From contig JAFAAP010000252.1 in the NCBI GenBank assembly GCA_023426505.1, forward strand, positions 1 through 32,979: a stretch of DNA of 32,979 nt, written 5' to 3'. Both the position numbers and the translations under genes were made by a program. Numbering within the stretch: position 1 is the first letter of the stretch; the number at the start of each line of letters is the position of its first letter. Shown piece after piece: positions 26,218-32,979 of this stretch. Under the pieces are notes generated by a model. The model saw only the letters and a list, made by a program, of their open reading frames with translations, was not told the origin of the DNA and did no database searches. The stretch comes from Pseudomonadota bacterium. GTDB taxonomy: Bacteria; Pseudomonadota; Alphaproteobacteria; Rhizobiales; Beijerinckiaceae.

Positions 26218-26343
26218 ATGACGTGGCTGGTCTTCCGGCCCTGGCAGAATGTGGAGTTCGTCCAGAACCTCGCCATCATCGGAGGGTTGCTGATGTATTT
26301 TGCCTGTGGACCAGGGGTATGGAGCCGTACTCGCCTGCGGTGA
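26218..26343 (+). pseudogene. DoxX family C-terminal remnant
   Basis: The frame reads MTWLVFRPWQNVEFVQNLAIIGGLLMYFACGPGVWSRTRLR. The core NLAIIGGLLM..A.GPG..S is the conserved end of DoxX-type membrane proteins. A stop at 26200-26202 closes the frame upstream, and no N-terminal half is present in any frame, so I read it as a truncated, dead copy. A neighbouring frame (26163) gives a short hydrophobic stretch that may be a frameshifted part of it. Confidence 0.5.
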
Positions 26344-26400
26344 CTCTTGGAAGTCTCCGAGAAGGTTTGTGAGCCCTGGTCACCGCAACTCGCGACACTT

Positions 26401-26414
26401 TAGAATCGATTTTA
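26401..26414. repeat. Variant AT-rich palindrome before lysE
   Basis: TAGAATCGATTTTA (14 nt, centre CG), the outlying copy of the island palindrome family. It is followed by AAACGAGGGACATG, almost the same tail as the copy at 22582. Extended left it reads TTTAGAATCG, which resembles the left half of an Irr-type iron control element as I remember it. Confidence 0.45.
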
Positions 26415-26516
26415 CAGAAACGAGGGACATGAAAGGCTGACCGGGAACGTGGAGTGCAGGGGTGAATGGCCAGTCCGGGACTTTCCCCACCCTGTCGATT
26501 ATGCGATTGAGCCCCC

Positions 26517-27155
26517 ATGCAAACGGCGTCATCTGGCCTTCTGACCCTTCTCTCTATCGGCCTTGTCCAACTGCTTGCAGTGATGTCGCCGGGGCCGAGC
26601 TTCCTCATCACGGCACGCACCGCCGTCGCTCAGTCACGCGCAGATGGGGTCAAGGTGGCGCTGGGTTTGGGGGCCGGAACGGTTTTGTGGGCGGTCGCGG
26701 CACTCCTTGGGCTCAACGTTCTGTTCCGAGCCCTGCCACCGCTTTTCATCATCATGAAGATTGTCGGCGCGCTCTTTCTCCTCTGGATCGCCTTCCAGAT
26801 CTTCCGTCATGCAGCAGACCCTATCGCTCTTGACGGCTCGAAGGGAGAAGCCGTCCGTAATCCATTCATGAAGGGGTTTCTGACCCAGATCTCTAACCCC
26901 AAAGTTGCGGTGTTCTTCGGCTCCATCTTCATTGCCATGTTGCCTGCCGATGTGCCGCTCTGGATGACGGCGGCACTCGTTGGCATCGTCTCTCTGAACG
27001 AGATCTGGTGGTATTCTGTGGTAGCCCTGTTCTTTGGCTCGGGTCGGGTGCGCAAGTTCTACATCGCTGCGAAGAAGTGGATTGATCGAGCAACCGGCCT
27101 GTTCCTGGGAGCACTGGGTTTGCGGCTTCTCTGGGCAGCACGTGAAGTTGTTTAA
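26517..27155 (+). CDS. LysE family translocator
   Basis: Inner-membrane amino-acid or metabolite exporter of the LysE/RhtB family, 212 aa. It has the typical start LLTLLSIGLVQLLAVMSPGPSFLITARTAVAQSRADGVKVALGLGAG, with the conserved PGP and later LLWIAFQIFR, then GFLTQISNPKVAVFFGSIF (the NPK motif) and about six membrane segments. The substrate is unknown; homologues export threonine, homoserine, lysine or arginine. The start at 26517 gives the usual family length. A partial hairpin (CCGAAG 27189 / CTTCGG 27210) separates it from the convergent nuclease gene. Confidence 0.92.
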   Translation: MQTASSGLLTLLSIGLVQLLAVMSPGPSFLITARTAVAQSRADGVKVALGLGAGTVLWAVAALLGLNVLFRALPPLFIIMKIVGALFLLWIAFQIFRHAADPIALDGSKGEAVRNPFMKGFLTQISNPKVAVFFGSIFIAMLPADVPLWMTAALVGIVSLNEIWWYSVVALFFGSGRVRKFYIAAKKWIDRATGLFLGALGLRLLWAAREVV

Positions 27156-27188
27156 TCAAGGGCTGCTGCTGCCGAGCAATCCGTGACA

Positions 27189-27215
27189 CCGAAGCTCTGA
27201 TCGATCTGACTTCGG
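27189..27215. terminator. Imperfect hairpin between convergent lysE-like and nuclease genes
   Basis: CCGAAG (27189-27194) and CTTCGG (27210-27215) flank a partly self-complementary GATCGATC centre. It is weak, with no T-tract, and is proposed mainly from its position. Confidence 0.3.
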
Positions 27216-27224
27216 CTCGAAGGT

Positions 27225-27692
27225 CTATCGTTCTCCTCGACGCCATTGCGAAGGAGGGACAAACGTGCCCGCCCACATCCCTACACCGCTCCTCTTCGCC
27301 GAGAGTTCGTCTGCGACGTACTCCAGGCAGTACTGGCGATAGGCGATGGCCCATCCCTGACGGACCATCCATTGGTTGATGTCGGCACCCCTGGCGCGAC
27401 ACACGGCAACGATCCGGCCATAGCGATCTATGTCACGCTGCTCACAGGAGACCGTTGCCCGACCAATCCAGTCGGCCAGGGCGAACGACGCCCTCTGGCC
27501 ACAGTGATACTCGCGGCTTCTGGCATCTTCACACCGCTGTCCGCTCTCGGGTGCATCAATCCCGTGCAGCCGAATGCGAGTTCCAGCGATCTCGATGGTG
27601 TCGCCGTCAATGACGGTTGCTTGACCGGCGATTGGCTGCGCGAAAGCCGAGAGTGGAATGAGCGAGAGCCATAAGGCCAAGACGCAACGCAA
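27225..27692 (-). CDS. Secreted thermonuclease (staphylococcal nuclease-like)
   Basis: A 155-aa exported nuclease. A signal peptide is visible (MRCVLALWLSLIPLSAFAQ). The SNase active site is present: VIDGDTI with Asp29 and Asp31, Arg41 in RIRLHGIDAPE, Asp46, Glu49, and Arg93 in DRYGR. Four cysteines may stabilise the mature protein. It hydrolyses DNA and RNA with Ca2+ in the family. It probably acts outside the cytoplasm; the sequence does not say whether it serves nutrition, biofilm or competition. Confidence 0.93.
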   Translation of the reverse strand: MRCVLALWLSLIPLSAFAQPIAGQATVIDGDTIEIAGTRIRLHGIDAPESGQRCEDARSREYHCGQRASFALADWIGRATVSCEQRDIDRYGRIVAVCRARGADINQWMVRQGWAIAYRQYCLEYVADELSAKRSGVGMWAGTFVPPSQWRRGER

Positions 27693-27931
27693 TTGCTATC
27701 ACCAAAACTGTTTGGACCGGAGCAGACAGATAGCAGTGTGGGAGCCTGAGTCCACGGCGGATGATCTCCCGAGGTTGCAGATTATAGTTGATGTAACAAA
27801 GTTCTACGTTACCCTGACGCACCTTCCACTGCTCCGGAGACACCTTTGATCCCACCACGCCAGGGCTCCTTCAGGATTCGTCCAGCGCCGCTCGTGGGCT
27901 GGACACTCGATCATCTTGTAGTAGTCGGTAT
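27693..27931. other. Short non-coding stretch between nuclease and IS481
   Basis: About 240 bp. A minus-strand frame of 36 codons (MIECPAHERRWTNPEGALAWWDQR..) begins near 27915 and may be a gene fragment, but it ends abruptly and I cannot name its family. Nothing else was seen. Confidence 0.35.
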
Positions 27932-27987
27932 TTGATCTGACACTTGGCGTCCGAGAGTTGGTCGGGCCTCTCTGTCCGATGCTGTGT

Positions 27988-29022
27988 TCAAGCTGCGATC
28001 ATCTTCTCCTTCGCCAGCGGCACGGCATCCACGAAGGTCTGCATCGGCGTCTTGCCAAAGCACCACCGGCCCTGGTGTGGCCGTTCCTCATTATAACTCC
28101 TCACCCAGGCGTCGAGATCGCTCTGCAATTCGGCAATTGAGCCGTAGATCTTCTTGCGGAACGTCACGCGATAGAACTCGTCCAGCACCGTCTTGTGGAA
28201 GCGCTCCACGATGCCGTTCGTCTGCGGGCTTTTGGTCTTGGTCCGAGAATGGTCCACATCCTCGACCGCCAGATAGAGCTCGTACTCATGGTGTTCGGGA
28301 TTGCCGCAGTACTCAGTGCCGCGGTCGGTGAGCACGCGACACAGCTTCACCTCATGGGCATCGAAGAACGGCAGGACACGATCGTTGAGCAGGTCGGCGG
28401 CGGTGAGCGGGGTCTTGCGGTCGTACAACTTGGCGAACGCCACCTTGGTGTAGGTGTCGATGAAGGTCTGCTGATAGATGCGCCCGACCCCTTTCATGGT
28501 GCCAACGTAGAAGGTGTCTTGGGCTCCGCAATAGCCAGGACACTCGCTCTCGAACTCGCCATGCGCGTCCTTCTCAGCTTTGGCCTTCTCCAGCGCAGCC
28601 AACTGGCCTTCGGTCAGGATCAGGCCTTCCTGCGCGACCTTGGCTTCCAGGGCTTTGAGCCGCTTCTTCATCGTCTCGAGATCATGCCGCTGCCAGACGC
28701 CACGGACGCCGGCGGGTGAGATCGAATGGCCGCGCTTGCGCACCTCATTGGCAAGGCGGATCTGGCCGAAGGCGGGCTGCTCCAGGGACAGCTCAACGAT
28801 GACGGCCTCCACCTCTGGTGGCGTGCGGTTGGCCAGCAGTGGCTTACGGCGCGTCAGCTCCTGCAGGGCCAGTTCGCCGCCGGTCTCGTAGCGCTCCTTG
28901 AAGCGGTAGAAGCTGTCGCGGGAATAGCCCATCATCTTGCAGGCCTGGCTGACGTTGCCGAGTTGCTTGGCCAGCTCCAGCAGGCCGACCTTGGCGCGGA
29001 TGATCTTCTGCTCGTTGGTCAT
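27988..29022 (-). CDS. IS481 family transposase
   Basis: A 344-aa transposase beginning MTNEQKIIRAKVGLLELAKQLGNVSQACKMMGYSRDSFYRFKE, the typical IS481 N-terminal HTH. A basic linker follows, then an rve/DDE core: Asp169 in GAQDTFYVGT, Asp233 in VLTDRGTEYCG and Glu273 in TNGIVERFHKT. The core is complete and the frame is uninterrupted, so it may be active. It acts on the ends of its own IS, which are near 27932 and 29127. Confidence 0.95.
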   Translation of the reverse strand: MTNEQKIIRAKVGLLELAKQLGNVSQACKMMGYSRDSFYRFKERYETGGELALQELTRRKPLLANRTPPEVEAVIVELSLEQPAFGQIRLANEVRKRGHSISPAGVRGVWQRHDLETMKKRLKALEAKVAQEGLILTEGQLAALEKAKAEKDAHGEFESECPGYCGAQDTFYVGTMKGVGRIYQQTFIDTYTKVAFAKLYDRKTPLTAADLLNDRVLPFFDAHEVKLCRVLTDRGTEYCGNPEHHEYELYLAVEDVDHSRTKTKSPQTNGIVERFHKTVLDEFYRVTFRKKIYGSIAELQSDLDAWVRSYNEERPHQGRWCFGKTPMQTFVDAVPLAKEKMIAA

Positions 29023-29041
29023 GACGGTGCTCCGGGTGAAC

Positions 29042-29090
29042 GCCGAGGCCGGGCGCTACGCACCCCGACCACTCCGCGCCCGGCCTCGGC
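29042..29090. repeat. 15-bp perfect hairpin inside the IS481 end
   Basis: GCCGAGGCCGGGCGC (29042-29056) and GCGCCCGGCCTCGGC (29076-29090) flank 19 nt. It lies between the right IS end and the transposase start and could block transcription entering from outside the IS, or hide the transposase start in run-through RNA. Confidence 0.6.
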
Positions 29091-29127
29091 TCTTGCCTCA
29101 GCCTAACGACACCGTCTGTCAGATTAA

Positions 29128-29617
29128 GTCCAAGCTACTTCAGCTGGGTGACGGGGTCAATGTCGCAGCACGCCTCCAGGCCCTCGCTACACCCGGCAGC
29201 ACCTGCATCTCGGAGGCCACCTACACTTTGGTCCGCAAGGCGTTGCCTCTCCAAATCGAGGATCTGGGCCCGCTAAAGGTCAAGAACATCGACGAGCCTA
29301 TCCAAGGATACCAGATCACTGCCAAGGTCGCGCAGCCCCCCTCACCCAGGGTCAGTCATGAGGCTAAGAGGCCTCTGCTTCCTGACATGCCATCGATTGC
29401 CGTTCTTCACTTTACCAACCGGGGCGGTGATCCAGAGCAGGAGTACTTCGCGGAAGGCGTCGTCGAAGACATCATCACGGCTCTCTCGCACGTCCCGCGT
29501 CTGCTCGTGATCGCCCGCAACTCCACCTTCTCCTACAAGGGCCATCTCCCGGCCATCCGGGAGGTAGAAGTTAGCAAAGGTGACCGCTTGAGGTGCGCCC
29601 TCGCACCGCGCCAATGA
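29128..29617 (+). pseudogene. 3' remnant of a class III adenylate/guanylate cyclase gene
   Basis: The frame continues from the IS end into the conserved cyclase end GDGVNVAARLQALATPGSTCISEATYTLVRKALP..EDLGPLKVKNIDEPIQGYQI, including the Asn-Arg transition-state pair in NVAAR. It then enters a TolB-like region PSIAVLHFTNRGGDPEQEYFAEGVVEDIITALS..FSYKG and stops after a diverged tail (LRCALAPRQ). The N-terminal two-thirds of the cyclase domain and any start are missing and not found left of the IS, and the C-terminal TPR/TolB part is cut. It is a broken gene. Confidence 0.8.
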
Positions 29618-29727
29618 ACCAAGATGTTTCGGGAAGGATATTTCCTCCCTGGACTCGCACTGGCCCCTTCAAGTCCAAAAGCCTGGTGGGGCCTCTTTGT
29701 GCTCGGCTGTGTCCTGATCCGGCGCGG

Positions 29728-29979
29728 CTATCCCTCCGCCCCATTGGCATCTCGGAACGGGATTGTCAGGATGGTGCGCCCCTCCTCGTCAGCGACTTCG
29801 ACTGCGAAGGCCCCCTGCTGCTCGTCGGACAGCTCATCCCAATATGGAACGATCTCGGAGAAGACCCGCACCAGCCTCAATGCCGCTTTACGCGCAGCCT
29901 CGACGTCAGGCAGATCAAAGCTCCTGGGGTACTTGATGCGACGCTGCTTGTTATCAACAAAGAGGGTGTACTGAGGCAT
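29728..29979 (-). CDS. DUF6894 family small protein
   Basis: An 83-aa protein MPQYTLFVDNKQRRIKYPRSFDLPDVEAARKAALRLVRVF..AFAVEVADEEGRTILTIPFRDA. The pattern (MPxYxFxV, then a D-LPD-EAARKEALRL helix and a final VTDEEGR-L-LPF strand) is that of DUF6894, which is common in Methylobacteriaceae and Bradyrhizobiaceae; the function is unknown. The start MPQY at 29979 is preferred over the frame's first Met. Confidence 0.8.
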   Translation of the reverse strand: MPQYTLFVDNKQRRIKYPRSFDLPDVEAARKAALRLVRVFSEIVPYWDELSDEQQGAFAVEVADEEGRTILTIPFRDANGAEG

Positions 29980-30013
29980 GGCTGGGATCAATAGTAGCAA
30001 AAGTCACGTCGGA

Positions 30014-30049
30014 GGAAAGCTTTCCTTGAGGGCTACTCCAGCAGCCCTC
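30014..30049. repeat. Two short palindromes upstream of the histidine kinase
   Basis: GGAAAGCTTTCC (30014-30025), a perfect 12-bp palindrome, and GAGGGCT (30028-30034) with AGCCCTC (30043-30049). They lie between the divergent DUF6894 and kinase genes and could be operators or hairpins. No promoter was assigned. Confidence 0.3.
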
Positions 30050-30239
30050 CTAGCACAGAGCCCGGTAAGCGTAGTGCGATGGCAGACTCCAGAAACTGCC
30101 TCACGACTGAGCGCGCCGCGACACTTCATTCTCTCGCGGCCAATCGCTTCCTGGCATCGTCATTGAGCTGTCCGGCTGAACGCAACGAGCCCAATGACCG
30201 TTGTTCTGCATCCAAGTCAGGATCTTGGAGCACTAGGCC

Positions 30240-32198
30240 ATGCATCGCAGGTCGGAGCAGAACGGGACCGCACCGGTCCCTTCCGCTCAGGTCATTCTGG
30301 ATACGCTCGCAGCCCCGGTTGCCGTTCTCGATCAGGTTGGAACAATCGTCGCGACCAACCGCGCCTGGGACGAGTTCGGGCAGGCCAATCAATCTCGGGA
30401 GACTTCGCACATCGGGGTGAACTATCTTGACGTCTGCGGGCGCGCGACCGGGGGCGATGCGCCCTGCGCCAGGGCGGCCGCGGCGGGCATCCGATCGGTG
30501 CTCGCGGGAGAACGCGCCTTTTCCCTGGAGTACCCGTGCCACTCGCCTGATCGGCCTAGATGGTTTCAGCTTCGCGCCACCCGCCTAGAGGATAACGGTG
30601 CTGTCTATGCGGTCGTCGCTCATCACGACATCTCCGAACGTATTCAGATCGAGCAGGAGCGACAGGGATATCTCGCCAGAGCCCACTGGCACCGGGAGCA
30701 ATTGCGGGCGCTGGCGGCGGCCTCGGCAAAAATAGCTGCTGCGGGCCCGCCCGAGACCACCTTTCAGGAGATCGCGGATCAGGCGCGTCTGATCATCGGT
30801 ACCCAGTGGGCCGCTGCCCAGACGATGTCCTATGGTCTCTGGCCTCATGCCTCCGTGGCCCTGTCCCTCTCCGGAAATAGCGACGAGGCTTCGCTGTTGG
30901 GGATTGCGGCAGCCGCAGCCGATGTCTTCACGCGCGTCGTTCAGTCGGGACACACCATGCGGCTCACCGCAGCCGAACTGTCTCGGGAGCGGGAGGAGGA
31001 GCATCGGCCGGAGTCTTCCCCCCTGCCTCTCAGGGAGATCCTGGCAGTCCCGATAGCCGGGCCTGAGGGGGGCATCATGGGAGCGATCGTCGTCTGTGAT
31101 AAGGAGGATGGGGACTTCACGCCGGACGACGAGGCACTTCTGGTTCAACTGGCTCAGATCGCCGCCGTCTCGGTCGACAACGCCGCCCGGACCAAGGCCT
31201 TGAAAGAGACGAAGGAGCGGCTCCTGGCCACTCAGGAGCACGCCCATATCGGCATTGGGGAGACGGACGCGGCGGGACGCCTCCTGATGGTCAGCAGCGG
31301 CTTCGCTGCTCTGACCGGCTATTCCCGTAGCGAACTCCTGACCCTCAACATCTTCGATCTCGCGGACCTGGAGACCTGCGGCACCGAGCGAGCCCTGTAC
31401 GAAAGGCAGGTGGCCGGCGAACTGAAGACCTACTCCCTGGAGCAGCGCTACGTTCGAAAGGATGGCTCGGCCGCATGGTTCTCCGTCTCGGCGGCTGGGG
31501 TGTTCAACGAGGAAGGACTCTTTCAGTATAGCGTGCGGGTGATCCAGAACATCGACCAGCGCAAGCGTTATGAGCAACGTCAGGCGTTGCTGGTGCGCGA
31601 ACTGCATCACCGCGTGCGCAACACCCTCGCGACTGTTCAGGGGCTTGTGGGAGCGACAGCGCTCTCCGCCGGTAGCCTGCGCGAGTTCACCCGTTCGTTC
31701 TCAGCCCGCATTGCCGCGCTGGCGCGAACCCATGCGCGCCTGACGGAGGACTACTGGCAGACGATGCCGCTGAGGGACCTGGTGCTCAACGAGCTTGAGC
31801 CCTTCGCCGAGCGCCGGCATCAGCGCTTCACGCTCGACGGGCCCGACTTACATCTCGCGGCAGATCTGGCTGTGCCATTGAGCATGGCCCTGCATGAGCT
31901 GACCGCGAACGCGGCGCGGTACGGGGCCCTCTCGGTCCGCAAGGGTTGCGTGACTGTCAGATGGGATCTTGTAACAGTAGAGGGGCGGCGCAAGCTGCAC
32001 TTGACATGGGTGGAGCGGAACGGGCCACCAGTCGAGGAGCCGAACCATCATGGCTTCGGGTGGACGCTCCTTCAGCGCATCTTCCCGGCCCAGTGCGAAG
32101 CACATGTTCGGCTAGATTTCAGCCGGGCAGGGCTTTCGTGCGAAGTGGACGCGCCCCTCATCACCCATCGCCATGTGCCAAAGTATGACACCCCTTGA
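30240..32198 (+). CDS. PAS-GAF-PAS HWE-family sensor histidine kinase
   Basis: A 652-aa soluble sensor kinase without membrane segments. In order: a PAS domain (about 14-135, ending VYAVVAHHDISERI), a GAF domain (about 165-315), a second PAS (about 325-440, ending SVRVIQNIDQRKRYEQRQ), and an HWE kinase core. The core has the phospho-acceptor region LVRELHHRVRNTLATVQGL with His456/His457, the N-box ALHELTANAARYGALS with N557, the family WxE pair W590 and E592, and the G-box HHGFGWTLLQRI. No response regulator is adjacent. HWE kinases are often light or general stress sensors; the ligand of the PAS and GAF domains is unknown. Confidence 0.93.
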   Translation: MHRRSEQNGTAPVPSAQVILDTLAAPVAVLDQVGTIVATNRAWDEFGQANQSRETSHIGVNYLDVCGRATGGDAPCARAAAAGIRSVLAGERAFSLEYPCHSPDRPRWFQLRATRLEDNGAVYAVVAHHDISERIQIEQERQGYLARAHWHREQLRALAAASAKIAAAGPPETTFQEIADQARLIIGTQWAAAQTMSYGLWPHASVALSLSGNSDEASLLGIAAAAADVFTRVVQSGHTMRLTAAELSREREEEHRPESSPLPLREILAVPIAGPEGGIMGAIVVCDKEDGDFTPDDEALLVQLAQIAAVSVDNAARTKALKETKERLLATQEHAHIGIGETDAAGRLLMVSSGFAALTGYSRSELLTLNIFDLADLETCGTERALYERQVAGELKTYSLEQRYVRKDGSAAWFSVSAAGVFNEEGLFQYSVRVIQNIDQRKRYEQRQALLVRELHHRVRNTLATVQGLVGATALSAGSLREFTRSFSARIAALARTHARLTEDYWQTMPLRDLVLNELEPFAERRHQRFTLDGPDLHLAADLAVPLSMALHELTANAARYGALSVRKGCVTVRWDLVTVEGRRKLHLTWVERNGPPVEEPNHHGFGWTLLQRIFPAQCEAHVRLDFSRAGLSCEVDAPLITHRHVPKYDTP

Positions 32199-32808
32199 TC
32201 ACTTGGGGCGGTGTGCCTGAGCTGGAGGATGCGCAGGGGAGCTGGTTGCTGTACAGGAAGATGAACCTTGGCTAGGGAAAGAGAGGACGCAGGTCGCGTC
32301 TCGCTTATGCCCGTCGACCCCGTTTAGCTCTTCCAGCTGATCAGGTCTTATTTTGATCATCGGATCGCGCAAACCCGATCTGGTCGCTTGACAGCCCCTC
32401 GGCGAAGCGCACCCTTGATCTCGGCCATTTGAGATCACTCCCTGGAGATGGCCGACTTGAGAGCCTTGGCGTCAAGCCTATTCCAACAGGGGCCCTCTTT
32501 TCTTGCACCGAATGAACGTCCTCAGCCGCCAGAGAGTGAGCACCCTAGAGAGCAATGAAGCAAATGCGTCTGCTCACGGCAGATGGGTCAGGGTGCAATT
32601 GCTAGTTCCGGCCAAACCTGAAGTACTCCTGCCCCCGTTACCAACTCCGCTGAACACCTCTCTGAACATATGATAGGAAGCCAGCGCCAACGGCCCAGTC
32701 TGTCGCTGACGCAGGTCGGTCACGGACACAGTCTGCCGCTGACGGAGCCGGTCAGAGACAGAGTCTGTCACCGACACACCGCAGCACTCAAGCAAAGGGG
32801 CACGCGCC
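32199..32808. other. Non-coding region between the kinase and the HigA-like gene
   Basis: About 610 bp with no convincing gene. It holds a 32-33 bp imperfect tandem repeat at 32697-32777 and a small inverted repeat GATCTC (32417) / GAGATC (32431). A minus-strand frame near 32360 contains MIKIRPDQLEELNGV, which could be a gene fragment. No toxin gene is seen before the regulator. Confidence 0.45.
32697..32777 (+). repeat. Imperfect tandem repeat, 32-33 bp period, about 2.5 copies
   Basis: Unit starts AGTCTGTCGCTGACG (32697), AGTCTGCCGCTGACG (32730) and AGTCTGTCACCGACAC (32762); inside the units GGTCGGTCACGGACAC and CGGTCAGAGACAG match. The spacing is 33 then 32 bp. It sits 32-112 bp before the start of the HigA-like gene. 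Confidence 0.7.
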
Positions 32809-32979
32809 TTGCAATCTGAAGACGAGTACGACCGGCTGCTGGGCGGGCTGAGCGACGCGCTCGCGCACCCCGAGCCGACCAGCGCCCCTGCGCTGCGTCG
32901 GGCTCCTCTCCAGCTCTCCCCCCTCTCCCTGCCGGACCGGCTCGACGTGGCGGCGATCCGCCGCCGAACCGGTCTGATC
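32809..32979 (+). CDS. Partial HTH antitoxin/regulator (HigA-like), cut by window end
   Basis: The first 57 codons from a TTG start with AAAGGGG 8 nt upstream: LQSEDEYDRLLGGLSDALAHPEPTS..., ending LDVAAIRRRTGLI. The spacing of an acidic start, a Pro-rich linker and (D/V)VAAIRRRTGL, the first helix of an XRE-type HTH, matches HigA/MqsA-like antitoxins, where L.Q.EFA follows. The rest of the gene is outside the window. A RelE/HigB-type toxin often precedes such genes; here the upstream 600 bp show none. Confidence 0.6.
   Translation, partial: MQSEDEYDRLLGGLSDALAHPEPTSAPALRRAPLQLSPLSLPDRLDVAAIRRRTGLI

Larger units (their letters stand above)
26033..26516. other. Intergenic region with a gene remnant and a palindrome
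   Basis: About 480 bp between the divergent mgtC-like and lysE-like genes. It contains the DoxX-like remnant at 26218-26343 and the palindrome at 26401-26414. No intact gene is seen. Confidence 0.5.
27932..29127 (-). mobile_element. IS481-family insertion sequence (about 1.2 kb)
   Basis: Contains one full-length IS481-type transposase. Probable terminal inverted repeats: TTGATCTGACA at 27932-27942 and, as its near reverse complement, TGTCAGATTAA at 29117-29127 (10 of 11 match). The exact ends and a target duplication could not be confirmed; no clear direct repeat is visible outside these ends. A 15-bp hairpin is located just upstream of the transposase. The right end abuts the remnant of an adenylate cyclase gene. 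Confidence 0.75.

Noticed and set aside
26398..26416. Irr (iron control element) box for the whole palindrome family
   Set aside because: Only the 26401 and 23412 copies resemble the TTTAGAA..TTCTAAA type; most copies have AAAAT..ATTTT, and no iron genes are near. Kept only as an alternative for 26401.

Overview
The window looks like a piece of an alphaproteobacterial chromosome of the order Hyphomicrobiales, most like a Microvirga/Methylobacteriaceae genome. This rests on the high GC content of positions 1-16800, the gene families (DUF2865, DUF6894, HWE histidine kinase, a cysS/GNAT/cimA operon, a psd-pssA pair) and the codon usage. The genus is an inference; the order is fairly secure.

Positions 1-16840 are a housekeeping block. 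It holds gltX; a convergent two-gene ABC exporter; a secreted DUF2865 protein; a VOC protein; a CreA-family secreted protein; a small secreted protein; the overlapping cysS / GNAT / cimA operon; a LOG-type phosphoribohydrolase; a LysM protein; an Atm1-type ABC exporter; psd and pssA (phosphatidylethanolamine synthesis); maf; yacG; and a tRNA-Phe with its own promoter.

Positions 16840 to about 23800 look like an integrated element placed directly downstream of tRNA-Phe. A tyrosine recombinase points toward the tRNA, with an overlapping excisionase-like HTH gene and a hypothetical gene behind it. Further in are a small conserved hypothetical protein, a superfamily-2 helicase-like protein with two AT-hook-like motifs, and a small acidic orphan protein. 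Base composition is lower in GC and gene density is low. The most unusual signal is a family of short AT-rich palindromes with consensus TAAAATNATTTTA. Ten exact or near copies are seen, all between 19.8 and 26.4 kb and nearly all non-coding. Four lie on each side of the orphan gene at 22809-23159, and several carry longer shared flanks. No copy of the tRNA 3' end (attR) was seen, so the far boundary is unknown and may lie outside the window.

Positions 23828-32979 are accessory. A minus-strand cluster (MgtC/SapB, a PhoU-like DUF47 protein, a Pit phosphate transporter) is followed by a DoxX-like remnant, a LysE exporter, a secreted thermonuclease, an IS481-family insertion sequence, the 3' remnant of a class III adenylate cyclase gene abutting that IS, a DUF6894 protein, an orphan PAS-GAF-PAS-HWE histidine kinase, and the 5' end of a HigA-like antitoxin/regulator gene preceded by a 32-33 bp imperfect tandem repeat. 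All family assignments were made by reading motifs; no database search was run.
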